Positions 1 to 8,223 of a DNA stretch of 48,937 nt are shown one piece after another; position 1 is the stretch's first letter; every line of letters begins with the position of its first letter. The DNA lies in assembly GCA_046598525.1 (NCBI GenBank), contig JBKJIJ010000017.1:1-48937 (forward strand). Direction: 5' to 3'. The notes beneath the pieces are model-generated. The model made no database searches and was not told the DNA's origin. It saw nothing but the letters and a program-made list of their open reading frames with translations. This stretch comes from Methylotenera_A sp046598525 (lineage in GTDB: Bacteria > Pseudomonadota > Gammaproteobacteria > Burkholderiales > Methylophilaceae). The position numbers were made by a program, and so were the translations under genes.

Positions 1-156
1 TCCAATAGCTTTTACTACAGACTCTATATCTGCATCGACAAAATTGAGTGAAACCTTATCATCAATTATTTTTACATTATCATCTTCAGCAAATACAAAA
101 GAATTTGTGAGAATGAACATCAACGCTATGAAGATAAAAATGAAAGTTTTTTTCAT
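1..156 (-). CDS. gspD: Type II secretion secretin GspD, N-terminal fragment (cut by window edge)
   Basis: Only the first 52 codons are in the window; the gene runs off the left edge. Reading the minus strand from an ATG at 154-156 gives a classic signal peptide (MKK, then a hydrophobic stretch ending FVFA before EDD). It is followed by VSLNFVDADIESVVKAIG, which matches the start of the secretin N0 domain (usual form 'LNFVNADIE.VV.A'). GspD forms the outer-membrane channel of the type II secretion system. The gene is divergent from gspE across a 226-bp gap, which supports the call. A related secretin (PilQ-type) is possible, but the residues after the signal peptide fit GspD better. Confidence 0.75.
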   Translation of the reverse strand, partial: MKKTFIFIFIALMFILTNSFVFAEDDNVKIIDDKVSLNFVDADIESVVKAIG

Positions 157-382
157 TGGTTTTAATTTTCTATAAGTTTTGGTATCAATGATGTTTGTTA
201 AGCATAAAATCACATTACAATGAGTTTATTATGAGTGATAGCCATAGATATGGCTAGTGAAAATTGAGCTGGTAAAAACATTAAAATGTTGGCTGTATGT
301 TTTACATGATTTATTTATTTTTTAAAGACTAATCAATAACTTTTAACTAAATATTTGGCAGTAACGCGGCGTAATAAATTAT

Positions 383-1870
383 ATGACTGAATTCAAAAAC
401 TTCTCACCGACTAAATTTGTGCCATACAGTTATGCTAAGACGCAGGGTGCATTTATTCAATCCGTATCGAACGGGGTTGCATTGCTGTATGTGCGTGATG
501 GTGCAAAAGTAGAGGCGATTGCAGAGATTCTAAGAGAATGGCAAGGTAAATATACAGCTAACACAGTTTCTGCTGCTATCTATGACAGAATGCTGACCGA
601 AACTTATGCACAAGAAGGTGCTTCAAGTGCTTTTGCTGATGATATCGAAAATAATTTAGATCTTTCGCGACTTGTACAGGAATTGCCAAAAGTAGAGGAT
701 TTACTTGAGGCTGAAGGTGATGCGCCAATCATACGGATGATTAATGCCATTTTTACGCAAGCCTTGCGTGAAAGTGTTTCTGATATCCATATTGAGCCGT
801 ATGAAACTAAATCAGTGGTGCGATTCAGAATTGACGGGACCTTACGCAATATAGTAGAACCGCATCGTGCATTGCATGTTGCTTTAATTTCACGCATTAA
901 AGTCATGGCGCAAATGGATATTGCTGAAAAGCGTATGCCACAAGATGGCAGAATCACCCTTAAGGTAGCGGGAAAAATTGTAGATGTGAGGGTTTCTACT
1001 CTACCCACTGGACATGGTGAACGTGTTGTGTTGCGTCTTTTAGAAAAAGATGCAAAGCGGCTCGATTTATCTAAGCTTGGTATGTCTGATGAAATTCTTA
1101 AAAAAGTAGATGTTCTTGCACATCAACCTTACGGTATTTTTTTGGTGACTGGTCCAACGGGATCCGGAAAGACGACTACGCTCTATTCTGCCATCTCACG
1201 GCTTGATGCAAATGTATTAAACATCATGACTGTTGAAGACCCGATAGAATATGATTTGCCTCATATTTCACAAACTCAGGTGAATGCCAAAATTGACATG
1301 AGTTTTTCAAAAGCCTTACGCTCAATCCTACGTCAAGATCCAGACGCCATCATGATAGGCGAAGTGCGCGATGTAGAAACTGCCCAAATTGCGGTGCAAT
1401 CAAGCTTAACTGGCCACTTGGTCTTGGCAACTTTACACACCAATGATGCTGTCAGTGCAGTAACAAGATTAATCGATATGGGAATTGAGCCTTTTTTATT
1501 AGCGTCTTCACTTTCGGGCGTTTTAGCACAACGACTAGTGCGCTGCCTTTGCACTGAATGCCGCGTCGCTTATGAACCTGACACCGTTGAATTGGGTTTG
1601 CTCAAGTCGATCATAACGCCCAAACAGCTTTACCGTGCCTCAGGTTGTGAAGTATGCGGAGGGACAGGATATAAAGGCCGCATTGGTATTTATGAACTGT
1701 TAGTTGTTGATGACGAAATGCGCAAACTGGTGCACGATCGAAATTCGGAACAAAACATACGCCAATATGCTAGCGCTATGGGTATGTTGGATTTACGACA
1801 AGATGGAGCGAGATGGGTAATATCAGGGGTCACATCGCTCGAAGAACTGCTAACTGTCACTAAAGAGTAA
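383..1870 (+). CDS. gspE: Type II secretion system ATPase GspE
   Basis: This is the cytoplasmic hexameric ATPase that powers pseudopilus assembly. It is 495 residues long, usual for GspE. An N-terminal T2SSE_N-like part (about 1-110) leads into the ATPase domain. The Walker A motif GPTGSGKT lies at residues 257-264 and the Asp-box/Walker B stretch DPDAIMIGEVRD starts at 319. A zinc-binding tetracysteine motif, C390-x2-C393 and C422-x2-C425, is typical of GspE/PilB. No strong ribosome binding site precedes the ATG, so the start is moderately certain. The gene is followed after 12 bp by gspF, almost certainly in one transcript. PilB is less likely because the next gene is a GspF-type protein and a secretin is divergent. 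Confidence 0.92.
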   Translation: MTEFKNFSPTKFVPYSYAKTQGAFIQSVSNGVALLYVRDGAKVEAIAEILREWQGKYTANTVSAAIYDRMLTETYAQEGASSAFADDIENNLDLSRLVQELPKVEDLLEAEGDAPIIRMINAIFTQALRESVSDIHIEPYETKSVVRFRIDGTLRNIVEPHRALHVALISRIKVMAQMDIAEKRMPQDGRITLKVAGKIVDVRVSTLPTGHGERVVLRLLEKDAKRLDLSKLGMSDEILKKVDVLAHQPYGIFLVTGPTGSGKTTTLYSAISRLDANVLNIMTVEDPIEYDLPHISQTQVNAKIDMSFSKALRSILRQDPDAIMIGEVRDVETAQIAVQSSLTGHLVLATLHTNDAVSAVTRLIDMGIEPFLLASSLSGVLAQRLVRCLCTECRVAYEPDTVELGLLKSIITPKQLYRASGCEVCGGTGYKGRIGIYELLVVDDEMRKLVHDRNSEQNIRQYASAMGMLDLRQDGARWVISGVTSLEELLTVTKE

Positions 1871-1882
1871 AGGTAAAAATCG

Positions 1883-3103
1883 GTGACAACATTTCGCTTT
1901 GAAGCAGTAGACGCACAAGGCAAAGTAACGCGTGGAGCAGTTGAAGCAGATACAGTTCGCCTTGCAAGAAGCCGGTTAAGAGATATGCAATTGACTCCGC
2001 TTAAGGTGGATGCTTTACTGGACGATAAATCTTCAAGCCATTCTATTGGCAATATACGATTACGAGGCTCAGTTTCTAGCTATGAATTAGGTTTATTGAC
2101 CAGGCAATTTTCTACACTACTCAACGCAGGGTTAAACATCGAACAATCATTGGCTGCCATTGCTGAACAAATGGAAAAACCAATTATTCGCGAAATTTTA
2201 ATGGGCGTTCGTTCAGGAGTTGTTGCTGGTGGCTCACTTTCGGTATCCATGTCGGCTTATCCACAAACTTTTCCTGATATTTATGTGGCGCTTATTCATG
2301 CAGGGGAAGAATCGGGAGAGTTAGCAAAAGTACTGGAACGTCTAGCAAACTATACGGAATCACGTCATGCCATGAAGCAAAAGCTCATTTCTGCTTTTAT
2401 TTACCCGGCATTAGTTAGCCTGACTGCAATTTTGGTTGTGGGTACCTTGTTAATTTATGTCGTGCCGCAAGTGGTTGGCGTGTTTCAACAATCAAAACAA
2501 GTATTACCTTTACTTACTCAAATCATGATATGGATTAGCGACTTTTTGCGCTATACGTGGAAGTATTTATTCGGATTGATTTTTATAGGTGTTTATTTAT
2601 TTAAAAAATCATTACGTAATGATTCAGCGCGTTATCGATGGCATGTAACATTGTTAAAAATACCGGTATTAGGCAAACTATTGCGTAGTTTAAATACCGC
2701 ACGTTTATCGAGCACTTTATCCATACTGGTGGGTAGCGGTGTGCCGTTAATGACCTCATTGAAGGCCGCATCTAGAATCGTCACATTGATGCCAATGCAA
2801 GCAGCGATTAAAGAAGCAACTGATGCAGTGCGCGATGGCGGTACATTAAGTCGCGCATTTAAAGAAAGCGGACAATTTCCGCCAATTTTGATTCATTTAA
2901 TTGCCAATGCTGAAGCAACGGGACAGCTTTCCAAAATGTTAGATAGTGCAGCAATTCAGCAAGAAAATGAAGTTAACAACAAGCTTGTTATTTTAACGAG
3001 TGTATTAGAGCCTCTACTCATAATTGTAATGGGCGGAATGGTTTTATTGATCGTACTAGCCATCATGTTGCCGATTATAGAAATCAATCAATTGATACGT
3101 TAA
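1883..3103 (+). CDS. gspF: Type II secretion system inner-membrane protein GspF
   Basis: This polytopic platform protein of the type II secretion apparatus contacts GspE and pseudopilins. It is 406 residues, the family's usual size. The N-terminus has the GspF form (FRFEAVDAQGKVTRGAVEA). Two T2SSF domains (about 70-190 and 270-395) each carry the pattern of LLNAGL..EQSL / LVGSGVPL..SL followed by G.LS, and E-E-S-G / A-E-A-T-G turns precede hydrophobic membrane segments. The last membrane span ends close to the C-terminus. The start is GTG at 1883, with AAAGG about 10 bp upstream. It is the second gene after gspE; no pseudopilin genes (gspGHIJK) follow. Confidence 0.92.
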   Translation: MTTFRFEAVDAQGKVTRGAVEADTVRLARSRLRDMQLTPLKVDALLDDKSSSHSIGNIRLRGSVSSYELGLLTRQFSTLLNAGLNIEQSLAAIAEQMEKPIIREILMGVRSGVVAGGSLSVSMSAYPQTFPDIYVALIHAGEESGELAKVLERLANYTESRHAMKQKLISAFIYPALVSLTAILVVGTLLIYVVPQVVGVFQQSKQVLPLLTQIMIWISDFLRYTWKYLFGLIFIGVYLFKKSLRNDSARYRWHVTLLKIPVLGKLLRSLNTARLSSTLSILVGSGVPLMTSLKAASRIVTLMPMQAAIKEATDAVRDGGTLSRAFKESGQFPPILIHLIANAEATGQLSKMLDSAAIQQENEVNNKLVILTSVLEPLLIIVMGGMVLLIVLAIMLPIIEINQLIR

Positions 3104-3141
3104 TGAATGCGCTCATCAATTAATATAGGCATAAATTATAT

Positions 3142-4290
3142 CTATTTGATAAATGTGAATAATCCGATATTAAATGCTCTTTCAACAAACCAGATGGTTG
3201 CAATAGCGATGATGAGGATAGAGCCACCATAAAAGAATACTTGTTGATAAAACCATGTTTTACGTAACGCAAAAGATACGGGTAAGTAAATGCTCAATAT
3301 CCCAATTTGACCGATCTCCACACCAACATTAAATCCCACCAATGCGATGAATAATGAACCATTTTGAAGTCCTAAATCTGAAAGTACGCTAGCAAATCCA
3401 AAGCCGTGAATTAATCCAAAAACAAAGGCAGCCAACCAACGCTTTTTTAAGATGACTGGGAATATATTATTTAGAGCTGCCACAATCACAGATGCAGCTA
3501 TCGCCGCTTCTACCCAACGGCTTGGTAATGAGATGATGTGTAATGTGGCTAAAGTTAAGGTGATAGAGTGCGCAATTGTGAAAGCGGTGACTACTTTTAA
3601 TACATCTATAAAAGTGGATTTAAAATCAGGAGAGGGTTGCCAACGATCAGATTTGCGAATTAAAACTGCAGGCAGCAATAGTGAGAGCAAGAAAAGAATG
3701 TGATCATAACCTGCCCAAATATGGCCAATACCTTCTACGAGGTAATTTTTGAACTCAGTAGGTCGATTTGGCTTTTCTAATAAAAAGGTTTGTGTAGCAT
3801 TTTCAGGTCCAAAAATGGAAGTTTTCGAGGTGCCTTTATAATCCAGTTTTAGCAAACCTCGGTGTGAAGGATCGATGTCCGCAAATAAGGTATAGCTTAA
3901 TTGAATATTTGTTACGGGCTCTGTGCAGCTTGCAGAATATTGAATCACTGCATACGCACCATCTGTATGATGGTCAATTAATATTTTTTTTTGCGGTATG
4001 ATGAGACAATTCACTTGCGCATTTTCAATATGGAATCGTGCGAAAGCATAGGCGTTAATTTCTTGCTGTTTATTTAGTACTTCTTGCCAGGTAATTTCGT
4101 TATTGGCGTTCTCATCTAAGCCAATCGCAAAATCTAAATCGCGTAACGCAATATCCCATTGACCTTTAATTTGACTGCCTTCAACTGCAGCAACAAAATA
4201 GCTATCGCTCGGTTTGTGTGCATACGCATTGCTGTTCCAACACAATAAATATGCAAATAAACAGTAACAAATTCTGTAGTATTGACTCAT
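3142..4290 (-). CDS. HupE/UreJ-type membrane protein with EF-hand-like loop
   Basis: This is a predicted secreted/inner-membrane protein of 382 residues from the ATG at 4288-4290. That start gives a clean signal peptide ending NAYA before HKPSDSY. It also makes a 4-base ATGA overlap with the stop of the upstream TPR gene, so I prefer it to a longer reading. The exported N-terminal half contains GLDENANNEITWQEV; residues 59-70 fit an EF-hand calcium loop (D, N, N, I, E at loop positions 1, 3, 5, 8, 12), although position 6 is Asn, not Gly. The C-terminal half has about six hydrophobic segments and starts with GHIWAGYDHILFLL (near 186-200), the His/Asp signature of HupE/UreJ-like proteins. HupE and UreJ relatives transport nickel, but the substrate of this subgroup is unknown. 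It is translationally coupled to the TPR gene. Confidence 0.75.
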   Translation of the reverse strand: MSQYYRICYCLFAYLLCWNSNAYAHKPSDSYFVAAVEGSQIKGQWDIALRDLDFAIGLDENANNEITWQEVLNKQQEINAYAFARFHIENAQVNCLIIPQKKILIDHHTDGAYAVIQYSASCTEPVTNIQLSYTLFADIDPSHRGLLKLDYKGTSKTSIFGPENATQTFLLEKPNRPTEFKNYLVEGIGHIWAGYDHILFLLSLLLPAVLIRKSDRWQPSPDFKSTFIDVLKVVTAFTIAHSITLTLATLHIISLPSRWVEAAIAASVIVAALNNIFPVILKKRWLAAFVFGLIHGFGFASVLSDLGLQNGSLFIALVGFNVGVEIGQIGILSIYLPVSFALRKTWFYQQVFFYGGSILIIAIATIWFVERAFNIGLFTFIK

Positions 4291-5459
4291 GAAGCGCTCT
4301 TGTATTTGGTCATGATTTTGGTCAAAGCAACATCTTCTAAATGCGTTGAATCTAACCATTGCATGATTGTTTGCATGGCAGCCTTATCTTTTGCTGCAAT
4401 GGCAGACTCTAAAAAAATGCGGGCATCTGCGGGCTCTTTTTGCGTTTGCCAATTTAGTTGCGCAATTTGCAAAGCCTTGTTTGGATTTTGCATTAAACGT
4501 AACTCAAAACGCGATTGTTCCCTTTGATGCACAGTATCGCCTCTCATCGTGGCAGCATCAAAGCGTTGTTTCAACATATCGATTTGCTGAAATGTTTCGG
4601 GAGAATGAACCTCTTTTAACGCTTCGATATAGCGTAAGAGCAAAGCATCAATACGAGTTTTTGTTTTCAATAACTCGATTACTTCTTGTGGCCGTTGTTG
4701 ATCGAGTAAAAAATCGGAATATGCACCTAACAAATAACCATCTGGCTCTTCTATATTAATTGCTTGTTTAAAGTATTGCTCTGCCGCTTTAATATCATCT
4801 AGTCGAGTGGCCATCTCAGCCAGCAAAGTTAAAATCCAAACTTCAATGGATGGATTCAACTCTCCGGATTCTGCATAGCCAGCTTTTAGTTTTGCATAGC
4901 TTTTTTGCGCTTGCCCATTTAAATGTTGAATATTAGTTAAACAAGTTAATGTAATCAGTGGCGCAGTTAGGTTATAGAGGGGCCTGCAGCTTTCATATGC
5001 TTCCTTATAATTTGCTTGTACTTGCAAAATTGTAGCTCTTGTAATCCATGCTTGCCCATTGTTTGGGTCAAGCTTCAACACTTGATTAAGGTCAGACAAA
5101 GACTCATCGAAATGATGAGTACTCTGCAATACAGTCGCACGTAAGATCAATACGTCGATAGGCGGTGCTTTTAATTTCCACCAAGGTGCAAGGGCTGCTT
5201 GCGCATATCCTAGATAACGTGGGTCACCCTCACTCCGCGAGCGCTCGATGTATAAAGTTGCTAACTGTGTAGCAACCACAATATTGTTTGGATCTGTATT
5301 TAATACATTGCGTAAAGCTCTAAATTCGGTTGAGTAAGTGGCTGAGTTAGCAGGTAATTTTTCAAGAACTTGTGCAGGACTGCTGGGTATATATGGTGCT
5401 GCATACAGTGAAGCCACCGAAGATAATGAAAAAAAACAGCAAATAATGATTTTTAACAT
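4287..5459 (-). CDS. Exported tetratricopeptide-repeat protein
   Basis: This 390-residue protein starts with a signal peptide (MLKIIICCFF ... SLYA before APYIPS), so it is probably periplasmic. The body is helical with recognisable TPR units. The clearest is ILRATVLQSTHHFDESLSDL followed by NQVLKLDPNNGQAW and a second AWITRATILQ..ANYKEAYE unit; a further one is at AEQYFKQAINIEEPDGYLL. There are no catalytic motifs. It probably acts as a scaffold or assembly factor. It is the first gene of a two-gene unit, its stop overlapping the start of the HupE-like gene, and is divergent from the DUF4331 gene across a 304-bp gap. The specific role is unknown. Confidence 0.75.
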   Translation of the reverse strand: MLKIIICCFFSLSSVASLYAAPYIPSSPAQVLEKLPANSATYSTEFRALRNVLNTDPNNIVVATQLATLYIERSRSEGDPRYLGYAQAALAPWWKLKAPPIDVLILRATVLQSTHHFDESLSDLNQVLKLDPNNGQAWITRATILQVQANYKEAYESCRPLYNLTAPLITLTCLTNIQHLNGQAQKSYAKLKAGYAESGELNPSIEVWILTLLAEMATRLDDIKAAEQYFKQAINIEEPDGYLLGAYSDFLLDQQRPQEVIELLKTKTRIDALLLRYIEALKEVHSPETFQQIDMLKQRFDAATMRGDTVHQREQSRFELRLMQNPNKALQIAQLNWQTQKEPADARIFLESAIAAKDKAAMQTIMQWLDSTHLEDVALTKIMTKYKSAS

Positions 5460-5763
5460 GATGGATAGTTGAAGAATGAATTAGATTAAATCAAAAAAAA
5501 TAGCTTTATCAAAGCAATCTGATAACAAACATTAGCACTAAATTTCTAATAATGTTATCAAATTCAATGAATGAATGATAAAGGTGTCATATTTTTTTAA
5601 CTGATAAATATTAATCATTAAGTTGAATCTATTCTGATGTGTTGAACGTATATCTTATGTAAATGTTTGTTAGCGTACATATTTATCTCTTAATTTATTT
5701 AATTATATTGAAGTAATTAACGACATTTTATTTATAACAACTTATTTCTTAAGGATTACTAAC
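5460..5763. other. Divergent intergenic region between the TPR and DUF4331 genes
   Basis: These 304 bp are very AT-rich and contain no recognisable gene. They must hold the promoters for both divergent units of the DUF4331 locus. An imperfect inverted repeat lies at 5520-5560. A clear ribosome binding site for the DUF4331 gene, AAGGA, lies at 5751-5755, eight bases before the ATG. I could not pick convincing -35/-10 pairs because the background is almost all A and T. Confidence 0.5.
5520..5560. repeat. Imperfect inverted repeat in divergent promoter region
   Basis: The left arm is TGATAAC-A-aac-ATTAG (5520-5535). The right arm, read on the opposite strand, is TGATAAC-A-tt-ATTAG (5546-5560). 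The outer TGATAAC and inner ATTAG blocks match perfectly and are separated by a short variable part. Placed between two divergent genes it could be a regulator binding site, but AT-rich DNA produces such repeats by chance. Confidence 0.35.
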
Positions 5764-7299
5764 ATGGAACCAATTAGAATTAAATCCCGATCAATGACCC
5801 TTTTTTTATCAGCCGCGCTGCTCGCCATGGCTTCCGCCCCAGCATTTTCCTCTAGCCACAAAGAAGCTCCCTTCATTGCCGGCCAGCAAAGACTTGATGG
5901 TACGGATTTTTACATGTTTCGCAGTTACGCAGTGGGTCGAGAAGACTATGTAACGCTTATTGCAAACTATATCCCTTTTCAAGATCCTCAGGGCGGCCCC
6001 AATTTTAACCAATTTGATTCTAATGGTTTATATGAAATTCACGTTGATAATGTCGGCGATGGTAAAGAACATTTAACCTATCAATTTCGTTTTAACAAAG
6101 CAACCAAAGACTTCAAACTTCCTGTGAATGGGGTGCCAGTTCGCATTCCTTTAATTAATGATTTAGGTGTTATTTCAGCATCAAATCAAGATGCCCTAAA
6201 ACTCACAGAAACTTACACAGTAGATTTAGTAACATCAGCAACAGAAGGTGTTCGTAAAGGAAAAAGAGAATCTGTTACACAGTTGAATGGCAGTAAAACT
6301 TTTACAAAACCCGTCGATTATATTGGTGAAAAATCATTTGGTGCGACAGCTGGTGACAAAACCAATTATGACGCCTATGCAAATAGCTATATTTACGACA
6401 TTAAAATTCCAAACTGTGCTGTTAATGGTAAAGTTTTTGTAGGTCAACGCAAAGAATCATTTTCTATTGCAGTAGGCAAAATATTCGATAAAATCAATTT
6501 AAATCCATTAGGCCCTGAAGTTGGTGGAAATAATAATGATCTTGAAAATAAAAACATCAGTACGATCGCCTTAGAAGTACCCACTGCATGTTTGGTTAAA
6601 TCTGCAGCGCAACCTGTAATTGGCGGTTTTACTACAGCCAGTGTGAGGCAAGGTCGATTAATCAATCCTAAACCCGGTGCTGGTGTTAACAATGCAAGTA
6701 AAGAAGGTGGTGCTTGGGCTCAAGTTTCAAGATTAGGCATGCCTTTAGTTAACGAAGTAGTGATTGGGTTAGAAGATAAAGATACATTTAATACGTCAAG
6801 ACCTAATGCAGACGGTCAGTTCTTACCCTACGTGACTAATCCTACACTTCCAACCATCATTCAAGGTTTGTTTCCTGGAGCACCAGCGCCCACCAAGTTT
6901 CCACGTAATGATTTAGTTGCAACGTTTCTAACTGGGATTGCTGGTTTAAATCAACTAAATACAGTTACTGCATCGGAAATGTTACGCCTCAACACTAGTC
7001 CATCTATTCCATTGTCACGACGTGGTGCACAAAATTCATTAGGCGTAATTGCTGGTGATAATAGTGGTTTCCCAAATGGTCGTCGCCCTGCAGATGATGT
7101 TGTTGATGTGTCTTTAAGAGTAGCTATGGGCAAATTATGTACGTTAAATGACCCCGCAGATAGTTTTAAAATAGGTTGTCAACCTTCAGATGCTCCAGCA
7201 GGAACTGCAGCTTTAACAGACGGTGTGCGTAGATCATCTACTGACTTTCTGGATGCTTTCCCATACTTAAATACGCCTTTGCCTGGCAACACCAATTAA
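5764..7299 (+). CDS. Exported DUF4331-family protein
   Basis: This 511-residue protein has a signal peptide with a hydrophobic core LFLSAALLAMASAPAFS. Immediately after it comes SSHKEAPFIAGQQRLDGTDF, the hallmark N-terminus of DUF4331 (usual form S-H-R/K-E-A-P ... D-x-T-D-x-Y). Further conserved parts are the YQFRF strand, the CLV region and GRPPADDVVDVSLRV-like residues (here GRRPADDVVDVSLR) near the C-terminus. The biochemical role of the family is not established. The start at 5764 is supported by AAGGA at 5751-5755. The gene is followed 12 bp later by a small lipoprotein gene, then a strong terminator, so the two form one short operon. The protein is probably periplasmic or outside the cell. 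Confidence 0.85.
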   Translation: MEPIRIKSRSMTLFLSAALLAMASAPAFSSSHKEAPFIAGQQRLDGTDFYMFRSYAVGREDYVTLIANYIPFQDPQGGPNFNQFDSNGLYEIHVDNVGDGKEHLTYQFRFNKATKDFKLPVNGVPVRIPLINDLGVISASNQDALKLTETYTVDLVTSATEGVRKGKRESVTQLNGSKTFTKPVDYIGEKSFGATAGDKTNYDAYANSYIYDIKIPNCAVNGKVFVGQRKESFSIAVGKIFDKINLNPLGPEVGGNNNDLENKNISTIALEVPTACLVKSAAQPVIGGFTTASVRQGRLINPKPGAGVNNASKEGGAWAQVSRLGMPLVNEVVIGLEDKDTFNTSRPNADGQFLPYVTNPTLPTIIQGLFPGAPAPTKFPRNDLVATFLTGIAGLNQLNTVTASEMLRLNTSPSIPLSRRGAQNSLGVIAGDNSGFPNGRRPADDVVDVSLRVAMGKLCTLNDPADSFKIGCQPSDAPAGTAALTDGVRRSSTDFLDAFPYLNTPLPGNTN

Positions 7300-7311
7300 T
7301 AGGAGTCAACC

Positions 7312-7563
7312 ATGAAAACTTCATTTAATTGGTCAATAACTACATTGTTAGTTACAGTAGCGTTAGTTGTAACGGGTTGCGGTGGCGGTGGCAGCGGTGG
7401 TAAAGGTAAAGCTGCTAGTTTATGTGCAAATAATTCGGATACATTTATCTGTGAAGTGTTTAAGGTAGTTAATAATTTAACTTCTGAAACTGCAGACCCA
7501 AGAGAAATCGACTCGATTGCTGTCACTAGTCCAGAAGATGCCGAGCCAACTTCAAACATATAA
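7312..7563 (+). CDS. Small predicted lipoprotein downstream of DUF4331
   Basis: This 83-residue protein is preceded by AGGAG five bases before the ATG. The N-terminus is a lipoprotein signal: KTSFNWS, a hydrophobic run, then a lipobox LVVTG-C. The lipid-modified Cys is followed by a Gly-rich linker (GGGGSGGKGK). The mature part is short and acidic, with two cysteines (LCANN...FICEV) that could form a disulfide. I do not recognise the family. Its position in a two-gene operon ending at the terminator at 7575-7618 suggests it works with the DUF4331 protein, for example by anchoring it at a membrane. Confidence 0.7.
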   Translation: MKTSFNWSITTLLVTVALVVTGCGGGGSGGKGKAASLCANNSDTFICEVFKVVNNLTSETADPREIDSIAVTSPEDAEPTSNI

Positions 7564-7574
7564 CTTGTCATAAA

Positions 7575-7618
7575 ATCCTCATGGCAACTGTTATTTGTTG
7601 CCATGAGGATATTTTTTG
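7575..7618 (+). terminator. Rho-independent terminator of the DUF4331-lipoprotein operon
   Basis: A perfect 14-bp stem (7575-7588 with 7597-7610; left arm ATCCTCATGGCAAC) has an 8-base loop and is followed by ATTTTTTG. It starts 12 bases after the lipoprotein stop codon. Confidence 0.85.
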
Positions 7619-7990
7619 ACTTATTTTTTTATCAATTAATAATTATTAATCGATTTTTTTACAATTTAATTCAAATAATATAAGTTATTTATTTCAAAAC
7701 AATTAAGTTTCTAAATTTCACTGCGTTTATTAAACCTAAAATTTGGATATGGTACTTCCAATATTGTTTCACCCAAAAAAATTAATCTAAACTTTGACAG
7801 CGCCTCAGAGATTGGTAATTGAAGGTGATTAATGGACTTTTATTGAAAAAATATTTCCCTGATACTCATAATAATTTCACTGTAAAAAAGTTAGTAATTT
7901 TTGAATTGTTTCCTGAATAGGGCGTCCAGGATGGTTTTTAGTGGAGTAATTCTACGAATCTAGTGCAAAATAATCAAAATACCCTGAAAT

Positions 7991-8010
7991 TTTCCCTGTT
8001 AGCAGGGAAA
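7991..8010. repeat. Short inverted repeat TTTCCCTG / CAGGGAAA
   Basis: Perfect 8-bp arms (7991-7998 and 8003-8010) have a 4-base loop TTAG, preceded by a further partial copy (ACCCTGAAA, 7981-7989). Similar CCCTGTTA-type palindromes occur as dispersed repeats in other genomes, so this may be a remnant of a repeat element. That comparison is from memory. Confidence 0.4.
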
Positions 8011-8057
8011 AAGTATTGAGACGAAGTAGGGGATGACTCACAGCACCGCCAACATAT

Positions 8058-8086
8058 AAAAAGCGAGCTTAAAGGCTCGCTTTTTT
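8058..8086. terminator. Orphan intrinsic terminator
   Basis: AAAAAGCGAGC pairs with GCTCGCTTTTT (stem bases 8063-8068 with 8075-8080, extended by the A/T tracts) around the loop TTAAAG. The A- and T-runs make it able to work in both directions. No gene ends near it on either strand: the nearest upstream stop is at 7563, already served by its own terminator. It may end an unrecognised small RNA or be a leftover of a lost gene. Confidence 0.75.
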
Positions 8087-8115
8087 GTTTTCAAATTATC
8101 CATTTCAGCTAAACA

Positions 8116-8143
8116 GCATGATTAAATTTATTTTTAATCATGC
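8116..8143. repeat. Perfect 11-bp hairpin, AT-rich
   Basis: GCATGATTAAA (8116-8126) pairs with TTTAATCATGC (8133-8143) around a 6-base loop. No U-tract follows, so it is not a terminator. It lies about 200 bp upstream of ppiD and could be an operator or part of an untranslated leader. Confidence 0.45.
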
Positions 8144-8223
8144 CAAATTCAGAAACTTATCCAACATTGCCACAATCCATCAAGGTGATGCCTTTTACGG
8201 CTGACTGGCATGATGACAAGCGC

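Noticed and set aside
604..1008. Open frame of 134 codons antisense to gspE
   Set aside because: gspE has full motifs on the other strand; this is a shadow frame.
4291..4359. Longer start for the HupE-like protein
   Set aside because: The extra 23 residues precede a signal peptide that should be N-terminal, and the inner ATG gives the ATGA overlap with the TPR gene.
7296..7604. Open frame of 102 codons on the minus strand over the small lipoprotein
   Set aside because: It runs through the terminator hairpin at 7575-7618, has Pro-rich residues from the Gly-rich linker read backwards, and lacks any family match.
8000..8060. Possible tRNA 3' end (GCACCGCCA before the terminator)
   Set aside because: No T-loop, anticodon arm or acceptor pairing could be built around it.
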